From the NCBI GenBank assembly GCA_031285365.1, contig JAITWP010000058.1, positions 1-9,624 on the forward strand: a DNA stretch of 9,624 nt. Direction: 5' to 3'. A program made the translations under genes and the position numbers. Of the stretch, positions 1 through 6,595 are shown one piece after another. Numbering within the stretch: position 1 is the first letter of the stretch; every line of letters starts with the position of its first letter. The notes below the pieces were generated by a model, which had not been told where the DNA came from, did no database searches, and saw nothing but the letters and a program-made list of their open reading frames with translations. The stretch comes from Azoarcus sp. GTDB lineage: Bacteria > Pseudomonadota > Gammaproteobacteria > Burkholderiales > Rhodocyclaceae.

Positions 1-438
1 ATCATCGTCAGCATTCGCGGCGCTGAGGGCGGCGCTGTTAACGTCGATGTAGCTGATGGCGCCGGCGCCGGAGATGACGAGGGCGTTTCCTCCCGATGCC
101 GTCGTATCGATGCTGAAGCCAGGGGCGGTGGAAACGCTGGCGTCATCGGCCATGACGGTGGCGGTGAGCGTGGCGGCGCCGGAACACACGTAAGCGCTGT
201 CCGGGTTCTGGCTGCAAGGAGGCTGTGCCTGTACCTCGGGCGCCATCAACAAGCCCGCCGCCGACAAGAGCGAGCCGACCGTGCAACCGCCGGCAAAGGT
301 AATGGAAGGAGAGAATGGTGCTGATATCGCGCAGGTCGTGCGTGCTCCGCCACGCTTGCCGCGGGACTTCGCCAGCTCCGATACGACCTGCCAAAGCGCC
401 AAACTGCGGTTGAAGATCAATCTGTACGAACGACCCAT
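1..438 (-). CDS. Autotransporter N-terminus with ESPR signal peptide (partial)
   Basis: N-terminal 146 codons of a large surface or secreted type V protein; the gene leaves the window at position 1, so the passenger and beta-barrel are not seen. The start ATG at 438 follows GGAGAAG nine bases upstream and an in-frame TAA lies two codons before it. Residues 1-31 (begins MGRSYRLIFNRSLALWQVV, then SELAKSRGKRGG) match the extended signal peptide region (ESPR) typical of long autotransporters, adhesins and TpsA proteins. A hydrophobic stretch follows at about residues 47-66 and a cleavage site of VQA|QPP form at 71/72. The mature start has two cysteines (C75, C84) and then Ala/Ser/Thr/Gly-rich sequence with SGAG-like turns, as expected for a beta-helical passenger. 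It has its own upstream region and is not in an operon with rlmE. Family membership is confident; the passenger function is unknown. Confidence 0.85.
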   Translation of the reverse strand, partial: MGRSYRLIFNRSLALWQVVSELAKSRGKRGGARTTCAISAPFSPSITFAGGCTVGSLLSAAGLLMAPEVQAQPPCSQNPDSAYVCSGAATLTATVMADDASVSTAPGFSIDTTASGGNALVISGAGAISYIDVNSAALSAANADDD

Positions 439-511
439 AACTGTTTACTTCTCCAGTCAGAGCTTCACGAGTCACCAGATTCATTTTTTGAGGAGTATTG
501 TGCTTTGTATC

Positions 512-542
512 CTTATAGTCTCGGGCGGGAAATTTCGTGAAA
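512..542 (-). promoter_or_regulatory. Possible promoter of the autotransporter gene
   Basis: On the minus strand, TATAAG (512-517) could be a -10 box, with TTTCAC (537-542, spacer 19) or TTCACG (536-541, spacer 18) as a poor -35 box. It would give a leader of about 65-70 bases before the ATG at 438. Match by eye only. Confidence 0.3.
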
Positions 543-549
543 GGTTAAT

Positions 550-571
550 AATGTGCGCATTAGATCACATT
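550..571. promoter_or_regulatory. Inverted repeat upstream of the autotransporter, CRP-like
   Basis: AATGTG and CACATT form perfect 6-base arms around 10 bases, just upstream of the suggested autotransporter promoter. The arms are those of a CRP/Vfr-type operator, and one half (TGTGA on the minus strand) is perfect. The symmetric spacing is two bases too long, and with the canonical spacing the second half-site matches only three of five positions. It could be an activator site for the autotransporter, a degenerate CRP site, or chance. Confidence 0.25.
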
Positions 572-750
572 TCGCTTGATATTTGAATCACCCGGATGGT
601 TGGCCTGCCACTGGGACAATGGCCGGGCAGCCGCGTTTCTGTTTGGCGGGAATGCTGCAAAAACGATGAAGCGGGACTAACCAGGAGTGCTGCCGGGCCG
701 CAACCGGGACCATGGAGAGAGGAATGGAACTGCCGCAGCGCAGCCAGGGT
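572..750. other. Intergenic stretch without recognised gene
   Basis: This is the rest of the 312-base gap between the autotransporter start (438) and the rlmE stop (751). Open frames on both strands here are short, lack a credible ribosome site and have no recognisable product. I see no hairpin with a T-run that would end rlmE transcription. Confidence 0.5.
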
Positions 751-1371
751 TCAGCCCTTGAACCCTTTCCCCACCACATACACTTCGCGCGAGCGTGGGC
801 GCGAAGCTTCGGGTTTGCGGATCACCACTTTGTCGAAGGAGGTGCGCAAATCCTTCAAATACGCATCCGAACCTTCACCCTGAAACAGCTTCACCACGAA
901 ACTGCCGCCGGGCTTGAGCACCTGCCGCGCCATGTCGAGCGCCAGTTCCACCAGATAGATGGACGAGGCCTGATCCGCGGCGTCGACGCCGCTGATGTTG
1001 GGCGCGATGTCGGACAGCACGAGGTCGGGGCGCTCGCCGCCGAGCGCAGCGAGAATTTGCTGGAACACGCCTTCGTCGGTGAAGTCGCCCTGGATGAAGG
1101 TCACGTGTTCCACCGGGTCCATCGGCAGGATATCGGTGGCGATCACGTGGCCCTTGTTGCCGAGCTTGCGCCCGACCACCTGCGACCAGCCGCCCGGCGC
1201 GGAGCCGAGGTCCATCACCAGCATGCCGCCTTGCAAGAGGCGATCCTTCTCCAGCAGCTCCAACAATTTATAGCTGGCGCGCGAGCGATAGCCGTCCTTC
1301 TGCGCCATCTTCACGTAAGGGTCGTTGACGTGCTCGTCCAACCAGCGGTTGCTGCTTTTGGATCTTGCCAT
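751..1371 (-). CDS. rlmE: 23S rRNA (uridine-2'-O-)methyltransferase RlmE (FtsJ/RrmJ)
   Basis: SAM-dependent methyltransferase that, by family, methylates the 2'-O of U2552 in the A loop of 23S rRNA during late 50S assembly. The 206 residues match the family length (E. coli about 209). The start is placed at the ATG at 1371 (MARSKSSNRW), which aligns with known RlmE N-termini; an in-frame ATG at 1416 would add 15 residues of non-family sequence and would lie at the probable promoter. The SAM-binding motif DLGSAPGGW is at residues 54-62. The catalytic K-D-K-E tetrad reads K35, D121, K161 and E196, in the expected contexts (SYKL, SDIAPN, VKLFQGEG, SREVY). ftsH, often downstream of rlmE, is absent here: the next gene downstream is the autotransporter. 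It is divergent from the FAD dehydrogenase gene. Confidence 0.97.
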   Translation of the reverse strand: MARSKSSNRWLDEHVNDPYVKMAQKDGYRSRASYKLLELLEKDRLLQGGMLVMDLGSAPGGWSQVVGRKLGNKGHVIATDILPMDPVEHVTFIQGDFTDEGVFQQILAALGGERPDLVLSDIAPNISGVDAADQASSIYLVELALDMARQVLKPGGSFVVKLFQGEGSDAYLKDLRTSFDKVVIRKPEASRPRSREVYVVGKGFKG

Positions 1372-1414
1372 GGGATGTCTGCCGGGTTGCCGCGGGGGCG
1401 CGGAAAAGGCGGGC

Positions 1415-1444
1415 ATTATAAGCGCAAGCGCAGATTCGGATTAA
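1415..1444 (-). promoter_or_regulatory. Promoter of rlmE
   Basis: On the minus strand a perfect -10 box TATAAT (1415-1420) lies about 43 bases upstream of the rlmE ATG at 1371. The -35 is poor, best TTAATC (1439-1444, spacer 18). The site supports the 1371 start, because the alternative start at 1416 would sit inside this -10 box. Confidence 0.5.
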
Positions 1445-1459
1445 GGCATCGGTTACAAT
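1431..1459 (+). promoter_or_regulatory. Promoter of the FAD dehydrogenase-methyltransferase unit
   Basis: TACAAT (1454-1459), in the context GGTTACAATCCGCGCC, is a good -10 box 49 bases before the ATG at 1508. No strong -35 exists; CAGATT (1431-1436) has a 17-base spacer. It overlaps the upstream elements of the divergent rlmE promoter, so the two may compete or be co-regulated. Confidence 0.4.
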
Positions 1460-1507
1460 CCGCGCCTCGTTTCCTTCCTCTGTCGGAGTCACCGACCAGG
1501 ATTTGCC

Positions 1508-3169
1508 ATGCTGCGCCTTAGCGAACTTTCCCTTCCGCTGGAACACTCCCCCGAAGAGCTGCGCCAGGCCATCGTCGCCCGGCTCAAACTCAGCGCCGCC
1601 GATCTGCTCGACTTCCACGTCTTCAAGCGCAGCTACGATGCGCGCAAGAAGAACAGCACGATTCTGTTCGTCTATGTGATCGACGTGAAAGTGCGCAATG
1701 AAGCCGTGGTGCTGAAGCGCTTCAATGACGACCGCAACGTCGGCCTCTCGCCCGACACCCGCTATCACTTCGTGGCGCAGGCCACGGCGCCGGTCGACGA
1801 GCGACCGATCGTGGTGGGCTTCGGCCCCTGTGGTCTCTTCGCCGCGCTGGTCTTGGCGCAGATGGGCCTGCGTCCCATCGTGCTGGAGCGCGGGCAGAAC
1901 GTGCGTCAACGCACCAAGGACACCTGGGCGCTCTGGCGCAATCGCGAGCTGACGCCGGAATCCAACGTGCAGTTCGGCGAGGGTGGGGCAGGGCTGTTCT
2001 CTGACGGCAAGCTCTACAGCCAGATCAAAGACCCGCATTTCTACGGGCGCAAGGTGATGCAGGAGTTCGTCAAAGCCGGCGCGCCGCCGGAAATTCTCTA
2101 TGTCAGCAAACCGCACATCGGCACCTTTCGCCTCACCGGCGTGGTGGCGGCGATGCGCGAGGAAATCATCGCGCTTGGCGGCGAAGTGCGTTTCGGCAGC
2201 AAGGTGGCCTCGCTGGTGCTCAATGACGAACAAGTGGAAGGCGTGACGCTGGAATCCGGTGAAACGATCGCCAGCCGCCACGTCGTGCTCGCGCTCGGCC
2301 ACAGCTCGCGCGACACCTTCCGCATGCTGCACAAACAGGGCGTGTTCATCGAGCCCAAACCCTTCGCGGTAGGCTTCCGCATCGAACATCCGCAATCCCA
2401 GATCGACCGCGTGCGCCTCGGCAAATACGCGGGCCATCCCGAACTCGGCGCCGCGGATTACAAACTGACTTACCAGGCCAGCAACGGCCGCGCCGTCTAC
2501 AGCTTCTGCATGTGCCCCGGCGGCACGGTGGTAGCAGCTACGTCCGCAGCGGAACGCGTCGTTACCAACGGCATGAGCCAATACTCGCGCAACGAACGCA
2601 ACGCCAACGCCGGCATCGTGGTGGGCATCAACCCCGCGGAGGATTACCCCGGCGGCACGCTCGCCGGCATGGAACTGCAGGAACGTCTCGAAGCGCATGC
2701 CTATGTGCTCGGCGGCAGCGACTACAGCGCGCCAGGGCAGCTTGTCGGCGATTTCATCAAGGGCGTGGCTTCGACCAAACTCGGAGACGTGCAGCCCTCC
2801 TACAAACCGGGCGTGAAACTCACCGACCTCGCCAGCGCCTTGCCCTACTACGCCATTGCCGCCATCCGCGAAGCGCTGCCGAATTTCGGGCGCCAGATTC
2901 ACCACTTCGACCGCGCCGACGCCGTACTCACCGGCGTCGAAACCCGCACCTCGTCGCCGATCCGCATCACGCGCAATTCCGAAACCCTGCAGAGCCTCAA
3001 CACTCGCGGCCTTTACCCCGCGGGCGAAGGCGCGGGTTATGCGGGCGGCATTCTCTCCGCCGGCGTGGACGGCATTCGCGTCGCGGAAGCCATCGCCACC
3101 GACATGCTGGGCGCTACCGACATCAGCCGCAGCAAACAGAAGCGCCGCGCCACGAGCGAAGCCGAATGA
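1508..3169 (+). CDS. NAD(P)/FAD-dependent oxidoreductase (COG2509-type dehydrogenase)
   Basis: Flavoprotein of 553 residues, probably cytoplasmic: no signal peptide or membrane span. An N-terminal domain of about 95 residues (rich in HVFKRSYDARKKN-type sequence, typical of this family) precedes the Rossmann dinucleotide motif GFGPCG at 104-109, with the acidic strand end VLER at 125-128. FAD-contacting segments follow at FGEGGAGLFSDGKL (156-169) and near the C-terminus at GLYPAGEGAGYAGGILSAGVDG (501-522, split by the usual Gly-rich turn). Two close cysteines, C334 and C336, sit in SFCMCPGGT, a conserved-looking loop. The family is widespread but its substrate is not established. The ATG at 1508 follows a promoter-like region. 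The stop overlaps the next gene by four bases (ATGA), implying translational coupling with the RNA methyltransferase. Confidence 0.92.
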   Translation: MLRLSELSLPLEHSPEELRQAIVARLKLSAADLLDFHVFKRSYDARKKNSTILFVYVIDVKVRNEAVVLKRFNDDRNVGLSPDTRYHFVAQATAPVDERPIVVGFGPCGLFAALVLAQMGLRPIVLERGQNVRQRTKDTWALWRNRELTPESNVQFGEGGAGLFSDGKLYSQIKDPHFYGRKVMQEFVKAGAPPEILYVSKPHIGTFRLTGVVAAMREEIIALGGEVRFGSKVASLVLNDEQVEGVTLESGETIASRHVVLALGHSSRDTFRMLHKQGVFIEPKPFAVGFRIEHPQSQIDRVRLGKYAGHPELGAADYKLTYQASNGRAVYSFCMCPGGTVVAATSAAERVVTNGMSQYSRNERNANAGIVVGINPAEDYPGGTLAGMELQERLEAHAYVLGGSDYSAPGQLVGDFIKGVASTKLGDVQPSYKPGVKLTDLASALPYYAIAAIREALPNFGRQIHHFDRADAVLTGVETRTSSPIRITRNSETLQSLNTRGLYPAGEGAGYAGGILSAGVDGIRVAEAIATDMLGATDISRSKQKRRATSEAE

Positions 3170-3897
3170 AACTCGACGACATCAAAAAGCTGCACCACAA
3201 GAAGTACCGCCAGGCCTTCGGATGCTTCATCGTGGAAGGCGAGCATCCGGTGCTGGAACTGCAGAAGGCCGCGCAGCGCGACCCTGCCTTGCTCGCGAGC
3301 GAGCTGTATGTCACCGACACCTATCAGTACTGGGCGAGTCCGTTCAAAACCCATCTCATCACCGAACGCCAGTTCAAGCAGATGGCCGACACCGAGAACC
3401 CCCAGGGCATTCTCGCGGTGGTGCCGCTGTTGCAGAACAGTACGGTTAAAACCGCCGCTGGCAAGGAACGCGCGATCTACCTGCATGAAGTGCAGGACCC
3501 CGGCAATCTCGGCACCATTCTGCGCACGCTGGCCTGGTTCGGCGGCTTTCGCCTGTTGCTGAGCCCCGGCAGCGTCGATCCCTATAACCCCAAAGTGGTA
3601 CGCGCCAGCATGGGCGCGATGTTTCACGTACCGGTGGAGCTGGATGTGGAATGGCAGTCGCTGGCGGCGCGCTTCCCGCGCATCGCCATCTTGGATCTCG
3701 ACGGCAAGAGCACCCGAAAAGCGGCGTTCGCCGATTTCGACTGCTACCTGTTCGGCAACGAAGCACGCGGCTTGCCCGAGGAGTTGGGCAACACTCTCAA
3801 CGCGACTCGCTTCAGCATCATCGGCGCGAACGTGGTGGAATCGCTGAACCTCGCCACGGCGGTCAATATCTGCGCATACGAGCTATCGCGTTCGTAG
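3166..3897 (+). CDS. TrmH/SpoU family RNA methyltransferase
   Basis: SPOUT-class enzyme expected to put a 2'-O-methyl group on a ribose in tRNA or rRNA; which site cannot be told from sequence. 243 residues with the two usual parts: an N-terminal substrate-binding domain (FIVEGEHPVLEL, 21-32) and a knotted catalytic domain. Motif 1 is DPGNLGTILRT (111-121), containing N114 and the catalytic-type R120; motif 2 is LFGNEARGLPEE (195-206); motif 3 is ESLNLATAVNICAYEL (225-240). All key positions are present. The start at 3166 overlaps the stop of the FAD dehydrogenase gene as ATGA. The frame is open far upstream (to 2512), but that part is antisense-like Arg/His-rich sequence inside the previous gene and is not family sequence. 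It converges with the secreted-protein gene, 48 bases away. Confidence 0.93.
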   Translation: MKLDDIKKLHHKKYRQAFGCFIVEGEHPVLELQKAAQRDPALLASELYVTDTYQYWASPFKTHLITERQFKQMADTENPQGILAVVPLLQNSTVKTAAGKERAIYLHEVQDPGNLGTILRTLAWFGGFRLLLSPGSVDPYNPKVVRASMGAMFHVPVELDVEWQSLAARFPRIAILDLDGKSTRKAAFADFDCYLFGNEARGLPEELGNTLNATRFSIIGANVVESLNLATAVNICAYELSRS

Positions 3898-3917
3898 TGC
3901 CACCGTCATTCCCGCAC

Positions 3918-3933
3918 CAGCGCACCGCTGTTT
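3918..3933 (+). terminator. Weak hairpin between convergent genes
   Basis: CAGCG-CAC-CGCTG (3918-3930) followed by only three T's lies in the 48-base gap between the methyltransferase stop and the convergent gene's stop. The stem is short and the T-run minimal, so the terminator call is tentative. Confidence 0.25.
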
Positions 3934-3945
3934 CGGCCGCCTTGG

Positions 3946-5280
3946 CTAATTGAGATGCCATTTGCAGATGCCGTCGAACACCGGCAGCAGTTTGCCGTGC
4001 GGCTTGACGACCACGCCGTCCACCACGTCGCCGTCCTGGCGGATGGTGACGTCGGCGTACAGGATATCGCTGCTTGAGGTTTGGATATCCTCGTGTTCCC
4101 ACCAGTGGTAGATGACGCCGGCGGCGGCATCGATCATCGAATTGGGCGTGTCGCGGGAGGTCACGACTGAGCCGCTGAAGTAGGTCACGATCATATAGCG
4201 GCCAGGCTTCAAGCGCGTGAATTGAAATTTACCTTCGGCGTTGGTCATGCCTTCGAGGTTGTCGGCGAAGGCCAGCGGATCGAAATCCACTCTCGTGTCG
4301 TCCCAGTCGAGATTGTCGTTGATGAGATCCAGGGCCTCCTTCAAATAGGGGCTGTAGGGAAACAGCGTGATCTTTTCGTTGGTGACGGGTAGAGCCCGTG
4401 AGCCTCCCGGTACCGGCACCTTGCCGCAGGTGAGGCCGCTGATGGTGGAGTTGCCTTCGAACAAGGCGGTCGGATCCATGTCATCCAGATTGAAGGTCGA
4501 TTTGGGCGTGAGCACCCGGCGGCGATCGGCAACGGGCGGCGGCGCGCCGCGGTCCGCCGGATCGCTCGGGGTGGCACTGGGCGGAGCCGCAAGCTGCTCC
4601 CGCGCCGCCGCACCCGCGGCCTTCGCGGCATCGCGAGCCTCGGCAACCAAGGCATCGCCGCGCTGCTGGAGCTGGCTGGCGTCGCCGTGGAATACGGCCA
4701 TCAGTTCGTTGACGGTCGTGAAATTGGCTTCGGCGTCGGCCTTCGCGGCATTGTCGCTGCCCGTCAGTCCCGCCGTGTCAAAAAACGTACAAAAATAATT
4801 TTTGATCGGTTCTTCCGGCGTGCCCTTGGGGACTTCCACCGCCAGGATCGCCGAACCGGTTTTCTCCGCGACCAGAATGGCGGGTTGCAGCGGTACGGCG
4901 GAAGTCGGCCCGACCTTCTGCTCGAAGCCCAGCAGGTAGAGGTCGTAGCTGGTTTTCGCGTCGGTCACGGCGCCGATGTCATGGATATTGTTTTCGATTT
5001 CCAATATCCACCCCTCGCCAAGACCTTTCTGCTTGAGCGCCGCGACCGCATCCGTGAGCCCCATGCCTTGCAGGCTGACGGAGGTCATGACCACGGTCCT
5101 CACGTTCTCGATGACGGAAGGCCCGGAGTGGAAGTTGGCCGCGCATTCGGCCTGCGCCCGCGCCAGCGGCGCCAGCAGCACCAGGCCGAGGCAAAGCGTC
5201 ATGTTGTGACAGAGGCGAACCGAAAAGGCGGGGCGCATCGCGCGTGAAAAAAGGCGCGTGGTGCGAGAGGTGAAAATCAT
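3946..5280 (-). CDS. Secreted protein of unknown function with carboxypeptidase-regulatory-like domain
   Basis: 444 residues from the ATG at 5280. This start has AAGGA seven bases upstream, a -10-like box at 5310-5315, and begins a long but normal signal peptide: hydrophobic core about 27-40, cleavage AQA|ECA near 44/45. The frame stays open upstream to 5517, but that part is unrelated sequence (see next entries). Mature protein: a mixed alpha/beta part (45-200), an Ala-rich probable helix (208-232), a Pro-rich linker (232-251), then a C-terminal region (about 275-425) containing NAEGKFQFTRLKPGRYMI (347-364), the hallmark of prealbumin-like/carboxypeptidase-regulatory or SdrD-B-like beta domains. 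Four cysteines remain after cleavage (46, 164, 285, 439), possibly two disulfides. Periplasmic or extracytoplasmic location is inferred; no enzymatic motif or partner is visible and I do not recognise the family. Confidence 0.75.
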   Translation of the reverse strand: MIFTSRTTRLFSRAMRPAFSVRLCHNMTLCLGLVLLAPLARAQAECAANFHSGPSVIENVRTVVMTSVSLQGMGLTDAVAALKQKGLGEGWILEIENNIHDIGAVTDAKTSYDLYLLGFEQKVGPTSAVPLQPAILVAEKTGSAILAVEVPKGTPEEPIKNYFCTFFDTAGLTGSDNAAKADAEANFTTVNELMAVFHGDASQLQQRGDALVAEARDAAKAAGAAAREQLAAPPSATPSDPADRGAPPPVADRRRVLTPKSTFNLDDMDPTALFEGNSTISGLTCGKVPVPGGSRALPVTNEKITLFPYSPYLKEALDLINDNLDWDDTRVDFDPLAFADNLEGMTNAEGKFQFTRLKPGRYMIVTYFSGSVVTSRDTPNSMIDAAAGVIYHWWEHEDIQTSSSDILYADVTIRQDGDVVDGVVVKPHGKLLPVFDGICKWHLN

Positions 5281-5517
5281 GTGAAGTCCTTGAGCTGCAA
5301 TTCGCGGCAATGATAGCGCGATGACCCCTTTCACGGCAGCAAGCCAAGGGGGCGATTTATCGCTCCGCCATTCACCTGCAGTCGTCTTGGCCTGATCGAG
5401 TGCACTCTCCGGGCCATCGATGACGAAATAGAGCGTCGCCCCACCCGACCTGGCCCAAGGCTCGCGCTTCTCATGGGGCAGCACGAATACCCGCGTGCGA
5501 AACGGCGCTTCTTCCGG
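5281..5517 (-). pseudogene. GC-rich gene fragment in front of the secreted-protein gene
   Basis: 79 codons (PEEAPFRTRVFVLPHEKREP onward, ending SLPRIAAQGLH) that read like real protein, with GC-rich codon use, in the same frame as the downstream secreted protein and without a stop between them. No ATG exists; the only candidate is a GTG at 5484. The other two frames here are Arg/Ser-rich or blocked, so this is the frame that was once coding. It starts immediately after a TGA at 5518-5520, where the A/T-richer array ends. Most likely it is the 3' remnant of a gene broken by the array; alternatively it is an unusual N-terminal extension, which the internal signal peptide argues against. Family not recognised. 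Confidence 0.45.
5310..5315 (-). promoter_or_regulatory. Possible -10 box of the secreted-protein gene
   Basis: TATCAT on the minus strand in the context GCGCTATCATTGCC, 29 bases upstream of the ATG at 5280. No convincing -35 box. It favours initiation at 5280 rather than the far upstream GTG. Confidence 0.3.
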
Positions 5518-5783
5518 TCACCACGCCACCGACGTTTAACTTCCTCTACATCATCTCGATCAGCAATAACAACCGCAGATAACACTGACTCGGATGCAAC
5601 TACGCCGAAATTCATCATCGCATTAAATGCATAACAATCAGAGAACGCTATTTCTGATTCGGTTTCATCAGGCCATCGCATTAACAGTTTAATCGTGTCA
5701 TGCCTTCCAGCGTTTCTTCTATCAATAAAAATCGAAATAACTTCCGCGTCATGCCATGGGAAATCGTTAAATTCTATTTTCAT
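5331..5783 (-). CDS. Imm4: immunity-like protein with replaced C-terminus
   Basis: The first 86 residues look like a small immunity family protein: MKIEFNDFPWHDAEV, then IFIDRRNAGRHDTI, RWPDETESEIAFSDCY and MNFGVVASESVL. The acidic DDVEEVKRRW segment ends at W86. From about residue 87 (position 5525) the frame runs into the neighbouring GC-rich fragment and reads an Arg/Ser-rich tail (KKRRFARGYSCCP...) that is that fragment's wrong frame, up to a stop at 5331. The natural C-terminus is therefore missing and the protein is probably non-functional or altered. The start ATG at 5783 overlaps the TGA of the toxin piece before it (ATGA), with GGAG eight bases upstream. The DAE...IDRRN...WPD...DCY...MNFG pattern resembles uncharacterised immunity-type proteins next to Rhs toxin ends; family name not assigned. 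Confidence 0.6.
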   Translation of the reverse strand: MKIEFNDFPWHDAEVISIFIDRRNAGRHDTIKLLMRWPDETESEIAFSDCYAFNAMMNFGVVASESVLSAVVIADRDDVEEVKRRWRGDRKKRRFARGYSCCPMRSASLGPGRVGRRSISSSMARRVHSIRPRRLQVNGGAINRPLGLLP

Positions 5784-5946
5784 CGTCCAAACTCCGGGTC
5801 CTTATCTCCTGTTCTAGGACTGTAATGAGAGCCTCTACCATCGAGATGGTAATGGGAATAATTGGGGCCTTTCTGCCCAGGAGGTAGGGGTCGTGGACAG
5901 TTGGACATGATACCCAGCTTCGCTTGCCCCTGTTGCTGCCTCTGAA
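5780..5946 (-). pseudogene. CT4: C-terminal toxin fragment, no start
   Basis: A 54-codon frame between the Imm3 stop and Imm4, closed by TGA at 5780-5782, ending in SHYHLDGRGSHYSPRTGD and then KDPEFGR. It is His/Gly/Pro-rich and has no usable start at its beginning (an internal ATG encodes the M of LGIM). It occupies the toxin position directly before an immunity-like gene, with the same stop/start overlap (ATGA) as CT3/Imm3. Very short, so probably the tail of a toxin domain left after truncation. No catalytic assignment is possible; paired histidines would fit a nuclease but that is speculation. Confidence 0.5.
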
Positions 5947-6225
5947 TTATTCCACATAGAAAATATCAATCAATTCTTCAAGAATCTTGCCTTCGCTCGT
6001 TGGCTCGTAAGCATCGTCAAAACCAACCTCGGCTAAGCGCTCTGTAAAGGACTCCCTGAAGCTATCGGAAATCTCTGGCGTTACCGAAATTATTATCCCG
6101 TTATCTTCGCCGCCTTTAGCAGAATTGACGATCCGCATAAGATCAACTGGTAGAAACTCTGCATTCATAAGATACATAGCCTCTCGTCCGGACAAACGGA
6201 TAGTGCCGCAAAATTTACTACTCAT
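5947..6225 (-). CDS. Imm3: small immunity-like protein
   Basis: 92-residue cytoplasmic, acidic protein (no signal or membrane segment). The C-terminal half has the pattern SFRESFTERLAEVGFDDAYE (56-74) and TSEGKILEELIDIF (76-89), which resembles conserved small hypothetical proteins with ...VGFDE.YELT.EG.LLE.LID.F; I connect those with immunity roles from context only. The ATG at 6225 overlaps the TGA of CT3 (ATGA), and an adequate ribosome site is lacking, so translation is presumably coupled to the toxin frame. Inferred role: binds and neutralises the RNase-like CT3 domain. The gene is A/T-richer than the flanking housekeeping genes. Confidence 0.65.
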   Translation of the reverse strand: MSSKFCGTIRLSGREAMYLMNAEFLPVDLMRIVNSAKGGEDNGIIISVTPEISDSFRESFTERLAEVGFDDAYEPTSEGKILEELIDIFYVE

Positions 6226-6419
6226 GGCTGTGCGCCAACTCTTGACAACGGATTCACTGAAATGACCTGGCCTGTATCAGGATTCGCAACCACGCGGGCA
6301 TTCTGTCCCGTAAAGACTTGAAATGATCGCCCCTTCGAGTCAACGCCTTCCACAATTTTTGTTGGATTCTTCAATGCATCTAAGATTGCTTGGGGCCTTG
6401 TTCCAGCTCGAGAGCCCAT
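6222..6419 (-). pseudogene. CT3: orphan polymorphic-toxin C-terminal domain (RNase-like)
   Basis: About 65 residues from the first in-frame ATG at 6419: MGSRAGTRPQAILDALKN, then PTKIVEGVDSKGRSFQVFTG and NARVVANPDTGQVISVNPLS. A helix followed by strands, with the ending N.R.V.N..TG.V..V, recalls DUF4258/BECR-fold RNase toxin ends of Rhs, CdiA and related toxins. The frame stays open up to 6569 but that extension is a shifted reading of an Rhs-repeat remnant (next entry) and would need a TTG start. No good ribosome site precedes 6419, so CT3 is best seen as a displaced toxin end rather than an independent gene. It is followed at once by Imm3 with a four-base overlap. Confidence 0.55.
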
Positions 6420-6420
6420 A

Positions 6421-6547
6421 TCGCCAAACTGCTGCTGAGGCCATTGGCGTCGCTGTGCTGCGTGAGCGTGCCGCGACCCGCGTGATAGGCGAATCGCCGG
6501 TGGTTCACATTGCTTTCTCTCTCGCTGCCGTTTCTGTCGCGTAGAGT
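6421..6547 (-). pseudogene. Rhs-repeat remnant, out of frame with CT3
   Basis: In the frame beginning after a TGA (6548-6550) the sequence reads LRDRNGSERESNVNHRRF, then AYHAGRGTLTQHSDANG and LSSSLA. The core FAYHAGRGTLTQHSDANG resembles an RHS/YD repeat (YD..GRL..H.DANG). The frame is one base out of register with CT3, and continuing it past CT3's first codons gives unrelated sequence. It is the one piece of the array that suggests the parental toxin was an Rhs protein. Confidence 0.5.
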
Positions 6548-6595
6548 TCAGCCCAAGCAATTGACTCAAATTAATTTTCGTGGATTTTTTCTCGT

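Noticed and set aside
281..586. Plus-strand open frame of 101 codons
   Set aside because: It runs antisense to the ESPR autotransporter start, whose motif is unambiguous; no ribosome site or product is recognisable.
712..1521. Plus-strand open frame of 269 codons opposite rlmE
   Set aside because: Antisense shadow of rlmE, which has all catalytic residues; the translation is His/Arg/Ala-rich and has no recognisable motif.
1268..2905. Minus-strand open frame of 545 codons opposite the FAD dehydrogenase gene
   Set aside because: It is the antisense shadow of a GC-rich gene: His/Ala/Arg-rich translation without domains, no ribosome site, and it overlaps the RlmE start and the divergent promoters.
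2512..3165. N-terminal extension of the TrmH/SpoU methyltransferase
   Set aside because: The extra 218 codons lie in a wrong frame of the FAD dehydrogenase and are Arg/His-rich; family sequence begins at ATG 3166, which also shows the ATGA overlap.
5281..5484. Secreted protein starting at GTG 5484
   Set aside because: It would put 68 residues before a clear signal peptide; ATG 5280 has its own ribosome site and -10-like box.
6420..6569. N-terminal part of the 115-codon frame that contains CT3
   Set aside because: It would need a TTG start, and its Arg/Gln-rich sequence is a shifted reading of the Rhs remnant.
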